Shown piece after piece: positions 47,116 through 59,412 of a stretch of DNA of 64,000 nt. Within the stretch, counting starts at the first letter, position 1, and each line of letters opens with the position of its first letter. This DNA comes from Chelonoidis abingdonii (Eukaryota > Chordata > Testudines > Testudinidae): NCBI RefSeq assembly GCF_003597395.2, contig NC_133772.1, forward strand, positions 139,704,766-139,768,765. The letters are read 5' to 3'. The position numbers and the translations under genes were made by a program. The notes under the pieces are model-generated. The model worked only from the letters and a program-made list of their open reading frames with translations. It did no database searches and had not been told where the DNA came from.

Positions 47116-48384
47116 CGGAGGCACAGAAGGGGTGAGATTGGAAGTGAGGGAGGTGTGTGGCCAGCAGAGGAGGGGATCAGACAAAGTACCAGACTGCAAG
47201 CTGGGCAGGCCCTAAATGATGTTCACCAGTTAGTGTTTAAAGACAGGATCTAGCTCAGCCAGATGTTATGGGCTTGAGGCAGGAACCTTTGCACAGGATT
47301 CTCTGGCTAGATGGCTGACTAGATGATCACAGCAATTCCTTCTGGGCTTTAAAAACCATGGGTGAAATCCAGGCCCTCCTGAAGTCAAGGATAATGCTCT
47401 CTTTGACTTCTGCCAGGATCTCACCCTGTGAATCAAGATGCATTCTACCAATTCCTAGCTCCTCAGGTGCTCCAGGGACCAGTATCCCTAATGCTGCAGA
47501 TGGACAGACACGTATTTCCTCTAATTCCCCTGAGGAGCAGTTGGGGTGTCTTGCAGCATCCTCCCAAAGGAGATCTCCCATGTGGCGCAACAGTGCACTG
47601 CGAAGGAACTGCAGGGAACTCTGCTTAACAAACGCTCCCACATCCCCTGTATTAAATCACTGATCATCTACCACCAAGTGAATCGCTAATGCTGTCTCCC
47701 TGCAGTTTGTGGTGGAAAAGGGTGCGCCCTTTCTTACAGCAGTTCAGAGGTGCTCAGCCTGCAGCACAGGTGCGATGGGAAGGAATTGCCTTGGACTATA
47801 CAGGCCTCTGACTGAAGACTCCTGCAGAGCCATTCTCCTGCGTACCTGGCAGGCAAGTCGAATAGTCAGTGCAAAGTACAATCATCACAAAGCTAATGGC
47901 CAACCCTGGGCTCCTGAGGTGTCTTTCCCAGTGTGTGGGGGGACTTGGACATTCACAAACCTGAGTCTGGAGAGCTAACAGAGGGCTCCATTTGTTCGTT
48001 ACATTGCACCCAGCGTCAGGGCAGCAGGGGGCCGTGCCAGCCCCAGGGCAGCCCAGGGAAGTTTTGTAAGGCAGATTATCTACATCCCTGGCTCCTCCCT
48101 GGCCTCTCTGAGGGTGCAGCCAATCCCTGCCCTTCCCCAGGCCTCAGCTCCTTTGGCCAGCGTGTGAGGGAGGGCCAAACACTTGCTCCCCAGCCTTTCT
48201 GCCCCCATTCCAACCCCCCCTCCGGGAAAGTTGGTATCTTTTTTATATTTGGGGGGGATTTATCCACACCAGGGGTAGAGAGTTCAAGTCCTGTCCCTGG
48301 GGGATCACAGGGTCAGGGGTGTTGCAAAGAAAACAGCAGCGGCGCCTGTCCAACAGGGCTGCGCCCGGCTCCCGGCTCAAGTGT
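47116..48384. other. Unassigned, GC-rich toward its right side
   Basis: Several overlapping frames (up to 209 codons at 47933-48562) lie in the GC-rich part, on both strands. None shows a domain, and proline/serine/glycine-rich low complexity accounts for their length. I do not call a gene. Confidence 0.45.
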
Positions 48385-48494
48385 ACGCGGCCAGGTTTGG
48401 CCCGGCTGCCCCTCCATCATGATGACAGAGGGGTGGCCAGGCCAAATCTGTGCGAGTGGTGCTGTGACCCCTATGTGCCAGCTTGTAAAGCCAC

Positions 48495-49402
48495 CGTCAG
48501 GGTTCCCTTCCCACTCTGAACTCTGGGGTACAGATGTGGGGACCCGCATGAAAGACTCGTAAGCTTATTTCTACCAGCTTAGGTTTAAAAATTCCCCAAG
48601 GCACAAATCCTTTCTTTGTCCTTGGATGATATTGCTACCACCACCAAGTAATTTAGACAAGATTCAGGAAAAGGACCACTTGGAATCCCTATTTCCCCAA
48701 AATATCGCCCCCCTAAACCCCTTCACCCTCTTTCCTGTGTAGACTTGAGAATAATATACCAACCAATAGGTTAACAAAGTGAGCAGAGACCAGACCCTTG
48801 GGTTTTTAGGACACTAAAAATCAATTGGGTTATTAAAAACATAATTTTATTATAAAGAAAAAAGTAAAAGAAGCACCTCTGTAAAATCAGGATGAAAGTT
48901 AATTTACTTCATATTCAGATTCAAAACACAGGGGATTTCCCCTCTAGGCAAAACTTTAAAGTTACAAAAACAGGGATCAACCTCCTCTTAGCACAGAGAA
49001 TATTCACAAGCTACAACAAAAGATAATCGAATGCATTTTTTTTGCTATTACTTAAAATTTCTGTAATTTTAGATCTATCAGCAGCAAAGAATCCTGTGGC
49101 ACCTTATAGACTAACAGACATTTTGGAGCATGAGCTTTCGTGGGTGAATACCCACTTCGTCAGATGCATGCATTAGATGTATCATTTCAGTAGGACCTGG
49201 GTTGGTTGCTTGGTTTCTCTCTTTGTCTTGAGAAGGAACAACAAAGAGAGCACAAACAAAACCTCCCTTCCCCACAGATTTGAAAGTATCTTCTTTCCTT
49301 ATTGGTCCTTTTGGTCAGGTGCCAACTAGCTCATTTGAGCTTCTTAACTCCTTACACGTAAAGGAGGGATTTTATGCTACCCGTAGCTGTATGTTTATGA
49401 CA
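48495..49402 (-). mobile_element. Solo LTR, antisense, carrying a SINE
   Basis: The LTR starts CGTCAGGGTTCCC and ends TTTATGACA; on the minus strand this is TGTCATAAA...CCCTGACG, with the last base of the usual CA end changed. A perfect 5-bp duplication GCCAC flanks it (48490-48494 and 49403-49407). A minus-strand AATAAA lies at 48851-48846. I recognise this LTR type as one common in turtle sequence. There are no internal genes. Confidence 0.85.
49081..49172 (+). mobile_element. Turtle tRNA-type SINE, 5' truncated
   Basis: The body (GCAGCAAAGAATCCTGTGGC...) is present without the tRNA-type head and ends CACTTCGTCAGATGCATGCA. TTAGATCTATCA (49069-49080) and TTAGATGTATCA (49173-49184) form a 12-bp target duplication with one mismatch. 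It interrupts the solo LTR. It has no inverted second copy. Confidence 0.85.
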
Positions 49403-49500
49403 GCCACTCACGCGGTCTGGCCATCGGCATGATGTAGGGGTGGCCAGGCCAAATCTCAGCAGCACGGTGACCTCATATGCCAAGTAAAAACCCCCGGAAC

Positions 49501-51070
49501 TGGGCTCTGACCCTCACCATGGGTTAGTTCTCCCAGTTGCTGCCTTTGCAGTCAGCAAAGCCCTGGAAATTGGTCCCATTCTGTTTAACAAAAGGGGAGT
49601 TAAGAGCTCTCAGGGATGCACCTTTAGCTCTGGAACAAGCTTCCCCCAGCCCAGTCCAAAACAGCCCAGGGTCACTGACCATCAGTGGGTGTGACCAGGG
49701 GGGTCTCTTGCTGAGCCTCTGCAAAACTGGTTTCTTTTAGGGGTGTAAAACTGACACCTTACACAAAAATCACTGCTCACTTCTCAAATTCTGGGCTCCG
49801 GCATAACTCCTCTTACTCCAGAACCATTTCTTACTAGCCTATTTGTACTGAAATCCCTTCACAAGCTACAGTATTTTACTGCAGGTTGTTCAGGCATTTT
49901 TAAAGCTGCCTTTTCAGTTTCTCAGGAGCTGACACATCACCAGGCATCTCTGTCGTGACTGTTTAATGTGTTTGCACATCTTGCCAGATGAGCTGCTGCA
50001 TCATGCTCCAGGAATCCCAGAGACATCATTACCCACAACTCCAAACCCTCCTACTACAAGGGCTCTGCCATTTCTACTGGGCTTCTGGGATTTAAATATT
50101 CTCAGTCCTGCTTTTCCATTTCTTACTCCGACATTGGCTTCACAAGTAAATCTGGATCCATGTTTTGTCTGAACAAAGTGCCCACCTTATGTAGGGTCTT
50201 GAGATTTGAACCCTAAAGCATTTCTGGGCCAGTCATCTGTAACATACAATGTAAGTGAGAGGAATATCAGCCTCTGTCGTTTACTTTGTTACATACCAGT
50301 TATGCACATATTACATTTTTTCTTGTTTCAATGAACCCTGTGCAGTTATAGCAGGAATGTAGGATACTTGTCCCTTTAGCTATTGGGACATTTGTTTTGA
50401 TGCGTTTGTATTTTCACTAAACAAATCCAGAGCTGAAAATGTAACTTACTCTTCCCCATTTCAAGGGATTTACAGACTATTGACAACTCGCATTTTCAAA
50501 AGTTAGAATTTGTCTCCTGCTTAGATGAAATGTGACCAGGATAAGGTAAGAGTTTCATCTGAGCCGTAATAAACTTCTTCTCTGAGATGCTGTTTTGGGG
50601 AGTTTGTCTCAGCTGCACCGTGAAGACTGGATAGTAGAATGCTAATGCCGAATTGCTCCTGGTGCTTGGAATGACAGGTGTTTATGGAACAACTCAAGCA
50701 GAATGAATATTTGCTCCTGCTTAGCCTTGTAGGTGCTTGAAGTTCATTCCAAGAGGCGAAGGAGTTTACAGAAGAGAGGAAAGCACAGACCCTGGGATGC
50801 ATGCTGATGATGGGGAAAGGCTTAAGTGTTCTGCCACATTCAGCAATATGCCTGTTTCTCAGGCAGGCCCTGAGGGCCCAACCCCAAGGTGAAGGAAGCT
50901 CAGGAGAGTTTAGCTGGCAAAGGAGCAGACTTTCAGCTCACCACTGGTGCAGGAGGCTGGAGGTAGAAAGAAGGACAATCTGCTCGAAGGCTTGTGACAT
51001 GAAAGCGAGCTCTGCAGCTGCCCAGCCAGTGTAGCATGGCAGAGGGACAAAAGACAGCCTACTGGATGCT
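49501..51070. other. Unassigned DNA
   Basis: No gene or named repeat. Short frames have no domain content. Confidence 0.45.
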
Positions 51071-51074
51071 AGCT

Positions 51075-51245
51075 AGAGTGTAAAGACCTGGGCTTACTTC
51101 CCAGCCTTGTCACCAGCAGCCTGTGTGACCTTAGGGAAGTTACGTAATTTTCTGTGCCTCAGTTTCCTATCCACATCATAATGCCATCCTACTTCACATG
51201 GATGCAGTGAGGGTAAAAATATGACATTCTGGTACGTTAGCAATG
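51075..51245 (+). mobile_element. MIR-like SINE
   Basis: The order fits MIR: 'gacctgggcttacttcccagcc', then 'ctgtgtgaccttagggaagtta' and 'ctgtgcctcagtttcctatcc', followed by a decayed 3' end. It is better preserved in its CORE region than the copy at 31.9 kb. Confidence 0.8.
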
Positions 51246-54200
51246 GTGGCTGTAGATAGCAGCATGGATTTTACTGGAATGCCACTGATTTATTTTATTT
51301 ATTTGGACTTTAAGAATAAAGAAGACTTTTATGTACAGCTGTAGGTGGTGTGACACACCACTAATAGCACAAAAACACCCCACCAGATTTACAGTAGTTC
51401 TTCAAAAATGAACTCTGCCAGCCAGTCACCTTCCGAAAACCTCCCTTCCACCTTCATCTGTCTGGGTGGATGAGTTCAGAAAGACTGGATACATGGGGAG
51501 ATCGTTCCCAAAGGCCACTATGCAGGAGGAATCTTAGTAGGTGGATTTCACCTTGTTGAAGCACTGCAGGAAGACGAGTCAGCTGCTTCTCTGGACCCAG
51601 CCTGCCCCACTGAGAGCCTTCCTCTCATGGGGAGGGGATGGACACTGGAGACACATGCATTGTTCCCCGGCCTTCACTTTCATACAGAAAAAAATCCTTT
51701 GCCATGGACTTGCTCTGTGCTGATGGGTCCATGGGTAGGAGTGTGCAGGGAAGCCCAGCCCGCATGGCTTCCAGGGGGTTATGCTGTAGGGAAGCAGAGG
51801 GGTGGGGTGGCAGTCCCTTGGGCTGAAGATGGTGATCTGGGGGAACCCAGGACCATGGGGATAGAGTCCCATCCGCGTACCATCACAGGAACAATCCAGT
51901 AGCCTTGCAGCGGGGTGCTCTCCCCGGCGCCTGACAACAAGTCTCAGCAATGCCAGTGAAAACTTCAGCAGCTCTGCCCTTTAAACACAATTCTCTCTCT
52001 TTTTGTGCAACAGCAGCCCAGACTTTGGAGCAGCTTTGATAACAGGTCTGTGCTGAAATTCAATTCAAGCAGAGGTAGAGCAGGTAAAGTAATATCTGGA
52101 AACAAGGGCTTATAAAGCCATTGCCTTGAGTGGCTGATATTGTACAGAACTGATTGCATTTACTAGAGAAAGAGTTGGGAACAAGACTCCAGGACCGATG
52201 GGCAAAGACTAAGTGTAAAAAGCAAACAGGGAAAGAAATTTCAGAGTCCTGTTCTTTGCCTTATTCCTTTAAGAAATACAGGAGCAGGAACTAAGAAAAA
52301 ATGACTGAATAAAGATATGAAGAGAGCTCAGCAATTAACCACAAAATTGTTGCTCTGAGATATTTTCTGCATCCTGTGAAATACACCATAGTATTTTGTA
52401 ATAAATGTGTTTTAAAACACCTGACAACTCCATTATATTATAAACAAAGAGAATTCCAGAGTAGCTGGTGGTAATTCTACTGTGTTATCTGGAGATAACA
52501 TGGTAAATAATTTGCATCAGTGTTGTATTCACCCACTTGCCAAATTTCTACAAAGATGTATTCAGTGCAGGAAAATGCAGTCAGTCTAGCTGACAATATG
52601 TGATAAAGAAAAACAAGTTATAGCTGATAGGATTTATTGGCATAAGTAGAAGAGAGTCTTTGTGTGTGCATGGGGGAGGGGATATTTTCAGTTTGTCCCC
52701 TTTCACTGTGTTGTTGGCTACACGCCCTTTGGTCTGTAGATATGGCACACTAACAATTGCAGAGCAGATGCAGTAACACGGCCACCCTGAGTACAAATCT
52801 GCCTGGACCTCAGGGATACGTCCAAAGCGTGACTACCCTGAGCCACTTCCAACCCACACTACTTCAACTCCACTCTGAGCATGGCCGCTCACAGCAATAG
52901 CATGTCTGCTCAAGCTGGGAGAACAACCCCCACCCCCAGATCCAAGTGCAGCTGCAGCCACAGATCACAGTTAACTGAAGGCTCCCCCAGCTGTAGCTGT
53001 TCCCCCATGTGTAGTGTTGGGGGTAGCTGCTGAGATGTTCTGGGTCTGATGCAGAGCAGCTTGGGCTAGAAGATGTGACTTATCCTCCCTTAGAAATAGA
53101 ATCAGTAAATTGCTACTGAGTTATTACAAAGTTAGTCTTTGGCTTTCATTCCTTCAGCCTCCTGGTTCCATGGGAGTTTTCTTTTATTTAGATGCCAAGA
53201 GCGTAGTTTTGCCTGGGTAAAGATTGCAATGTCTATTCCTGAGCAATGGTCAGATGTTTTCCGCTGGCATGCGAAGCTGCAGAAATGGCTTCCTGCAGCA
53301 TGGAAATTAATCAAGAGCAGGACTTCTAAAGAAACTGAATTCAATTCTAATTAACCTCTGAGTGTCCATGTGTGCGCAGACCCAGGGTGGTCTGTTTCAC
53401 TTTCCAGGCATAACTCAGTCTGTTGCTTTAGCTCAGCATACCAGCTGGAAGAGATGGCAGATAATCAACTCAGCATTGCTAACAGCTGTCCTTTCTGCCG
53501 CAGTATACGCAGGGGAACTTGATCTCCCAACCTTCCCCATAACAAGCAGCCCAAGTAGATAAAACTGTGCTACTTCCAAACACATTATGCTAATTCTTCA
53601 GGAATAACTGGTGCACGGTTCTGAAAGCCATCACTGAGCTCACCCAGGATAAATGTAACAAAAGTCCTCCTGGCAGACAGGGAGTACAGAGACATAAGCA
53701 TATCTTCTGACAAGAGTTATTGCAACTCAAACAAATAGTAATGGGTACAAACTATTTATGGGGTAGTTCAAAATCCCATAGTTTAAAAATGTGAACTCTT
53801 CTGAACATTATGAAGGTAGCTGACAACCATAAACTGACTGAGAGCAAAGTGAAGAGGATGAAAAAGATCAAAATGCAGATGTTTCTAGGTGCTGGGCTCG
53901 CTTTCTCAGCAGAGGTGAGAACCACATTAAGTCTTGAGTGGCAGATTGTCATTCCTGCTGGATACAACTGCCCGCTGCTTGACAATCAAAGCTGACACTG
54001 GGGACGGTACCAGTTATGAAAGCTGATGTCTTTTCTTATGAGGGATGGGGGAGAAAGCAAGAGTATTTTTCATCATGACAGGCTGGTAGGTTGAAGACAG
54101 TTAGCGGAAGAAAGACCTTGGTGGGTGTGAAAGAGGTGTGATGTGGGAGAGGGGTCAGCAGGGGAAGGACGAAGGTATGAATGGAGTGGGAGGCAGACTG

Positions 54201-56089
54201 TTCTTGCTGGTTATTGACAATGAAAAAATAGGAAGATCCTAAGAAGATAAGCGTGGAGGGACAGGCTATTCTGACCCTTTCATACAGGCTACCGGCCCAG
54301 CATAGCCCTGCTGTCAGTTTCACCCCTAAGCAGGAGAATTCTGGGAGCTGTTGTCCCTGAGGCTGATGGAAGTGTGTAGGCCTCACAACAATGCTTGCTG
54401 GGAATGGTGCCAGCGGTGTGCACAGCTACAGTTTCCACCTGGCCGGTATTTGACTGGGCCGGCCGGGGTTTGTTTTTTTTTATTTTTGTATGGATTTGCC
54501 AATTGCCAGATAAATAATTTAATCTGCTGATTGTTTTTAATGTGGGTCTAAAGATTTGCATTATCATCACAATACATGGGTCTATGGAATGTTAAAAGTT
54601 TGTGTCCAGCTAAAGGTGTTAAGTGATAAGTAACAGATCAAAATGCAGCAGCTGTCTGCCCACCAGCACCTCAGTGCCCCAGGCGGGAGTGTGAGAGAGG
54701 GTCTGAATCACATGAGTGGCTGTTGAAGGGGAGAAGGGGGAGTTTCATTGTTGCCTTGTGGCTGTGGGTTGTGGTTGTGGTAGCCTTGCCTTGCAAGGGA
54801 AGGGGGTGCTGCTAGGTTTTTTTTGCACGTCAAGGTGGTAACCCTATACACAGCCCTCTGTGCAGAACAGAGAGAGACTGGGAAAGAAGCAAGACTAGTG
54901 AGAGACTAGGAAAGGGTCTGGGGCTCTCCAACCCAAGGGCTTGGGACAGCATGGGAGGGGGTTTGGAAAAGGTACTGAAAGCTACCAGGCAGCTGGAGAG
55001 CAGGGTCATGGACCGCAGGACGGGTGCTTTTTTCCCTCTTGAGCACGGGATGAGGGAACTGAGGAAGGGTGGCAGAGTTAAAGGAAGTAGCCTGGGGAGA
55101 GCTAAAGCTGCACAATAGAGTCATCTCGCTGGAAGACATTCGACCATTCCAGATGTGCAGATACAATTCTCGAATCGCTTCCAGTGGTGGGCTGCTGAAG
55201 TCTGTATCTGTGGCATGCTAGTCACCACAGGCAGAGTCACAGCCATGGCTTATATAACCATCAGTCTGGCAGACAAACTGCAAAGTGTCAAGCAGGTCCC
55301 TCAACCCCAGGTGGAATTCTGCAGAGATCAGGAGTCTGCCTGGGTGTGAGACTTGCATTCTGTGGCTTCTGGCGAATGGAGGGAGGGTAATGACTCCCTA
55401 CCTGCTCTGTGAGGATTGAACAGAACATCCAGTGGTAAAGACACCAGCTGTAAGATTGCTCTGTTTCCCACAGCAGACATGCTGGCTGTGTCCAGGGGTG
55501 GGTAGACAAGGAGGGTGTCAGTCCTGTGGATTCTTTCCTTAGACTTAATCATTTTAATGATCAGGTTTTTTTCTCCCCCATTGAATTATTTTGCTGTGAT
55601 TTGCACTAGCTGAAGTTCTTCTGCAGCTATTGGCCATCTCTACCCACCCAGGGTTGTAACTCCCTGTTTTAATTTGATATTAAGGAAACTCTTGGGACCT
55701 CATTCTAAATCATTTGCTTTATTGTTCTACGTGGATTGGAGCACGGACTGGTAACCAGGATGGGACTGGTGCCACGCCCCTACAGAAAGAACCAGAGGAG
55801 AGGAGTAGTGGGGACCAGGTCTCTGCTTCATTGGTGAGTGGCCTCAGGCTGCTGTTTCTGGAGGAGAATGGCAGGAGCTCCTCTGACTCCAGTCTGGGAT
55901 ACAGCTGTTACAGCTCAGAGGGGAGAAGGAAGATGGACCCGGAGGGAAGGCTGTGACTCAGGGAAACCACTGGGATCTATTGAAGTCCATAGGCCAGATC
56001 ATCAGCTGGTGTAAATGGGATTAGCTCTCCTGAAGTCAATGGGTGAATCCTCTGCAGTTGTAAATCAGCTCCAAGCTACGCTGGGTTAC
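51246..56089. other. Unassigned DNA
   Basis: No host gene was recognised. At 55990-56070, 'aggccagatcatcagctggt...tgaagtcaatgggtg...' resembles a common amniote MITE and is the only namable patch, with low certainty. Frames at 51.6-51.9 and 55.3-55.5 kb are paired on both strands and carry no domain. Confidence 0.45.
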
Positions 56090-57060
56090 TAGGATCTATT
56101 AGTTTGCCAGTTTTTAATCCATGTCATGCAGACTGCATTGAGCTTAAACAGTGATAACTTTTACAAGAATGTCATGTGAGACTAATTCAAATGCCTTAGA
56201 GAAGTCTAAACATACTAGCAACACAGTTACCTTTATCAGCTAAATTTGTGGCCTCATGAACACATATTAAATATGTTTCACAAGATCTATTTTCCATAAA
56301 CCCATGTTGAATGGCATTAATTATGCTAGTATCCATTAATTCTTTACCAATTACATCCCTTATTAGCCTTTCCATGATTTTAGCCAGGATCATTGTTAGG
56401 TCAACTTGCCTACAGTTTCCCAAGTCATCCTGTTTGCCCCTTTTAAATACAAGCACTACATGAGCATTTTTCCAGTCTGATGGAACTTCCTCAGTGACCG
56501 CTTAAAAATCAACATCTGTGGTTCAAAGAGCTCCTTGGCTGATTCTTTTAATACTTTTGGGTACAAGTGATAGGGTTCCGCAAATGTTAAAATGCTAAAT
56601 TTTCTTAACTGCAGTTTAATATCCATTGTAGTTCTGGATGGAATAGCAACTATTTCATTATTACTATAGAGTATGAATAGATCATCCCGCCTCTTTCAGA
56701 ATTCAGAACAGAGGTGTTTGGTTTGAATACTTCTACATCAAAAGTGACAATTTTACAATCTTTGTCTACAACTGGATCTAGACCATTGCAAGAATGTCAT
56801 TTGTTCGTGACACATTTAAAGAATTCTTTCTTATTATCACTAACCACACTAATCATAGATTTTTTTTCACTGATACCTTTGGCTTCCCTTAGTCTGCATC
56901 TCCTAACTGAAGATTTTATTCATTGCTGTCAGTTGCTCTGTTTTTCCATTTGTTATATATTGATCTTTAATTTTTTTTATTGCTACCTTTAGTTTAATTT
57001 GACAAAAGGGCTCCCCCACAGCTGATCAGCTCAATTTTTTTTCTAGCAACTCTTGAAATC
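56090..57060 (-). mobile_element. CR1 LINE reverse transcriptase N-terminal region, antisense
   Basis: On the minus strand the frame 56196-56456 contains DLGNCRQVDLT, ILAKIMERLI and AIQHGFMENRSCETYL, matching in order the reverse transcriptase blocks just before the palm region of CR1/L2-type LINEs. Further sequence toward 57060 continues upstream of this. Both the 3' UTR and the polymerase box are missing, so it is an internal fragment. Confidence 0.8.
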
Positions 57061-57530
57061 AAAGGTAATTGCTGGTATAAATCACAGAGGCTTTATGTGT
57101 TTTTGAGCTGATAGGAAGATGAATGGCCAAAGGGAGGAGAGAGAAACAGACAGACACAGTCTCATGCAGAACTTCCCGAGCTGGTGGAAGCTCGAGGCAC
57201 TCTGTGTACAGTGGGAAAACAAATTTTAAACACCGCTGAAAAAATCCATCTCTGGACTGTCTTCTGTACCTTTGTACATCCACTCACCAGAGAGGCAGAA
57301 AGCTTCAAGGGTTTAGAGCATCAGTTTGGATCAGACAATAAAATGCTTATTCCATCCTTATTCCATGCTTCCCAATACAGTTCAGAAACGTTAACCCTTT
57401 TGGCACTGTCACCTTTGCTTCTCCAGAAATTCTGACACTTCCTCACACTGGAAGCCGAATGTGTCCCTAAACAGATCTTTCCCTCAGCCCAGATGTTTCT
57501 ACACAGTAAAACAAACAAACAAAAAACCCA
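57061..57530. other. Unassigned DNA
   Basis: No recognised gene. An (AAAC)n run lies at about 57508-57525. Confidence 0.4.
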
Positions 57531-57767
57531 TGGCAGCAAGTCTTCACTGACTCAGGCTTGTGCTGTAGGACTAAAAATAGCCGGCTAGAGACTGGGCTCT
57601 GAGACCCATCACCTCGACGGATTTCAGAGCCCGAGCTGCAGCCCAAGCAGCAATGTCTACACTGCTAATTTTATCCCCAAATTGTGAACCCTGCAAGCTC
57701 AAGTCAGTTAACCCAGACTCCGAGACTCGCTGCTGTGGGTCTTGTTGCGCAGTGCAGACATACCCTC
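57531..57767. mobile_element. MITE ending GCAGTGCAGACATACCC
   Basis: The right end, GCAGTGCAGACATACCC, and the internal blocks 'gggctctgagacccatcacct', 'gagcccgagctgcagccc' and 'caatgtctacactgct' fit a common reptile and bird palindromic MITE. The left terminus is decayed. No target duplication was found. Confidence 0.6.
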
Positions 57768-59412
57768 ACATCTGGTGACCCAGCTTGGCCTCACACTGTG
57801 ATCTGCTCAGGGACAAGTTGCAAACAGAGAAAGGGTTTGGTTTGTTAAATCTGTTGCAGTGCGTAACTGAAGCAGGTCACGGAAGGTCTGCATAAAGAAG
57901 ACAGAGTGTTGGATCCGTCAATCTTGAAAATGTTCTTGTAATAGTAAGTCAAGAATTCCATTTGTATCCTGAAATAACACTAACTGGATCTTTGGGATGC
58001 ATGGTAAACTGAGTAAGATTTAGTTTATCTTTAACATAATCACATGATTTCAGAGTAGGAAGAAGCCTAATCTGTATTGAAAAAAAAGAGAATTTGGTAA
58101 GAATCCACATGCTTTAGGTGATCTAAATCCTTCACTGTAAAACATCCTAGAAATTGTAACGGTCTTTGTGCGTATTGGTTTTGGTTAGATTTTCCCAGGA
58201 CAATGCATGAGCAATTCATTCACTAGTAGTAAAACTGGGTGAAATTTTATAATTTAATTTTTTTTAGGGGGAAATGCAGCTTAGGTGAGACCAACACATT
58301 TAGCAAATTGAAGTTGATTTTGCTGAATTGTTGCCATCAACGACCCTCAAAACTCTTCTTTCCCTAACACTGACCAGAACAGCTGAGGGCATCAGTGGCT
58401 GTCACACTCCAAGACAAAGTTGATTGTATTTCTGTAGCTGAAGGAGTGATTGCTCACTGCTTGGGGTTAAGTGCCACCCAGGACTATGCTGGTGCATGAG
58501 GTCTGGTGCCTTGCCGTCTGCACAGGTAGGCAAAAATGCAGGCGGCCAGCAGGTCCCAGATATGCTGTCCCAGACTGCAAGCCAATGCTGCATCCCTCAA
58601 CCTGAAGTCGCATTGTAATTTCTAACATTTCCAAAGAGAAATAAGCTACACCGAATTAGGGCCTCTCTAATTCTAAATAATAGTGTCCACATGGGATTTA
58701 ATGTGGTTTAACCAATTCTCTTCAAATTCACATCTTTACTTAATCTGGATTAATTTTCTCAGATGCTCCTATATAGAAAAACCCCAAATACTTCTATGCA
58801 GTGTACAGGAAACTTGATTCAAATCCTTTACTCTGCCTACTTACTGAAATCCTGAGAGAGGACTGCATATTGATGTTGTCTCATTTTCAGAAGGGATAGC
58901 AGCAGCACTGGCGCCCTATGAGTTGTAATTATCCAGACAGTTCAACAAAGTTCTGAAGAACATAGAACAACTCTTGTGCTTCAGCATGTTTATCTCAGAA
59001 AATTGCAGCTTCATTTAGAACAAAGATGCACTGGGGTGGCTAGACCCTGGGTCTCTAGGAAACAGGCTTGTCAAGTGTTAAGATCCCCCTTTGGGGGCCA
59101 GTACCCCCAAACTCAGTGGCAGTCTTCAGAGTGAATCCTTGTGGCTACTTGAATTTGCGGATGGACTTGGTTCAGCCTCCAGCCATTCCAAGAGTTAGGG
59201 GAGTCAGAAGAGTGAGTTAGAGCCACCTGTGCCCACCCCCAAACACACACTCATCTTCACTAATCATTGTGACACTGGCAGACCAGGTGCCAGCTCATGC
59301 CAAGGCCCCTAGGCTCCACTGAACTCTGACCAACACATAGATGGAAACCAGTCTGGCTCACTTGTGGTAGTGTTGTTAAAACAGGCACCAGGTTTATAAA
59401 AATGTGTTTAGT
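57768..59412. other. Unassigned DNA
   Basis: No gene or named repeat in this stretch. Confidence 0.45.

Larger units (their letters stand above)
48385..49500 (+). repeat. 112-bp tandem duplication split by a solo LTR
   Basis: Unit one (48385-48494) and unit two (from 49410) share, in order, ACGCGG, GGCC, CATGATG and a 21-base exact match at 48429-48449 and 49436-49456 that begins AGGGGTGGCCAGG. When the LTR and its duplicated target are removed, the units are about 112 bp apart. The second unit has an 8-bp or longer deletion before the shared block. Confidence 0.7.

Noticed and set aside
47933..48562. 209-codon plus frame, proline/serine/glycine-rich
   Set aside because: It runs into a tandem duplication and the start of a solo LTR, has minus-strand counterparts and no domain, so it is not a credible gene.
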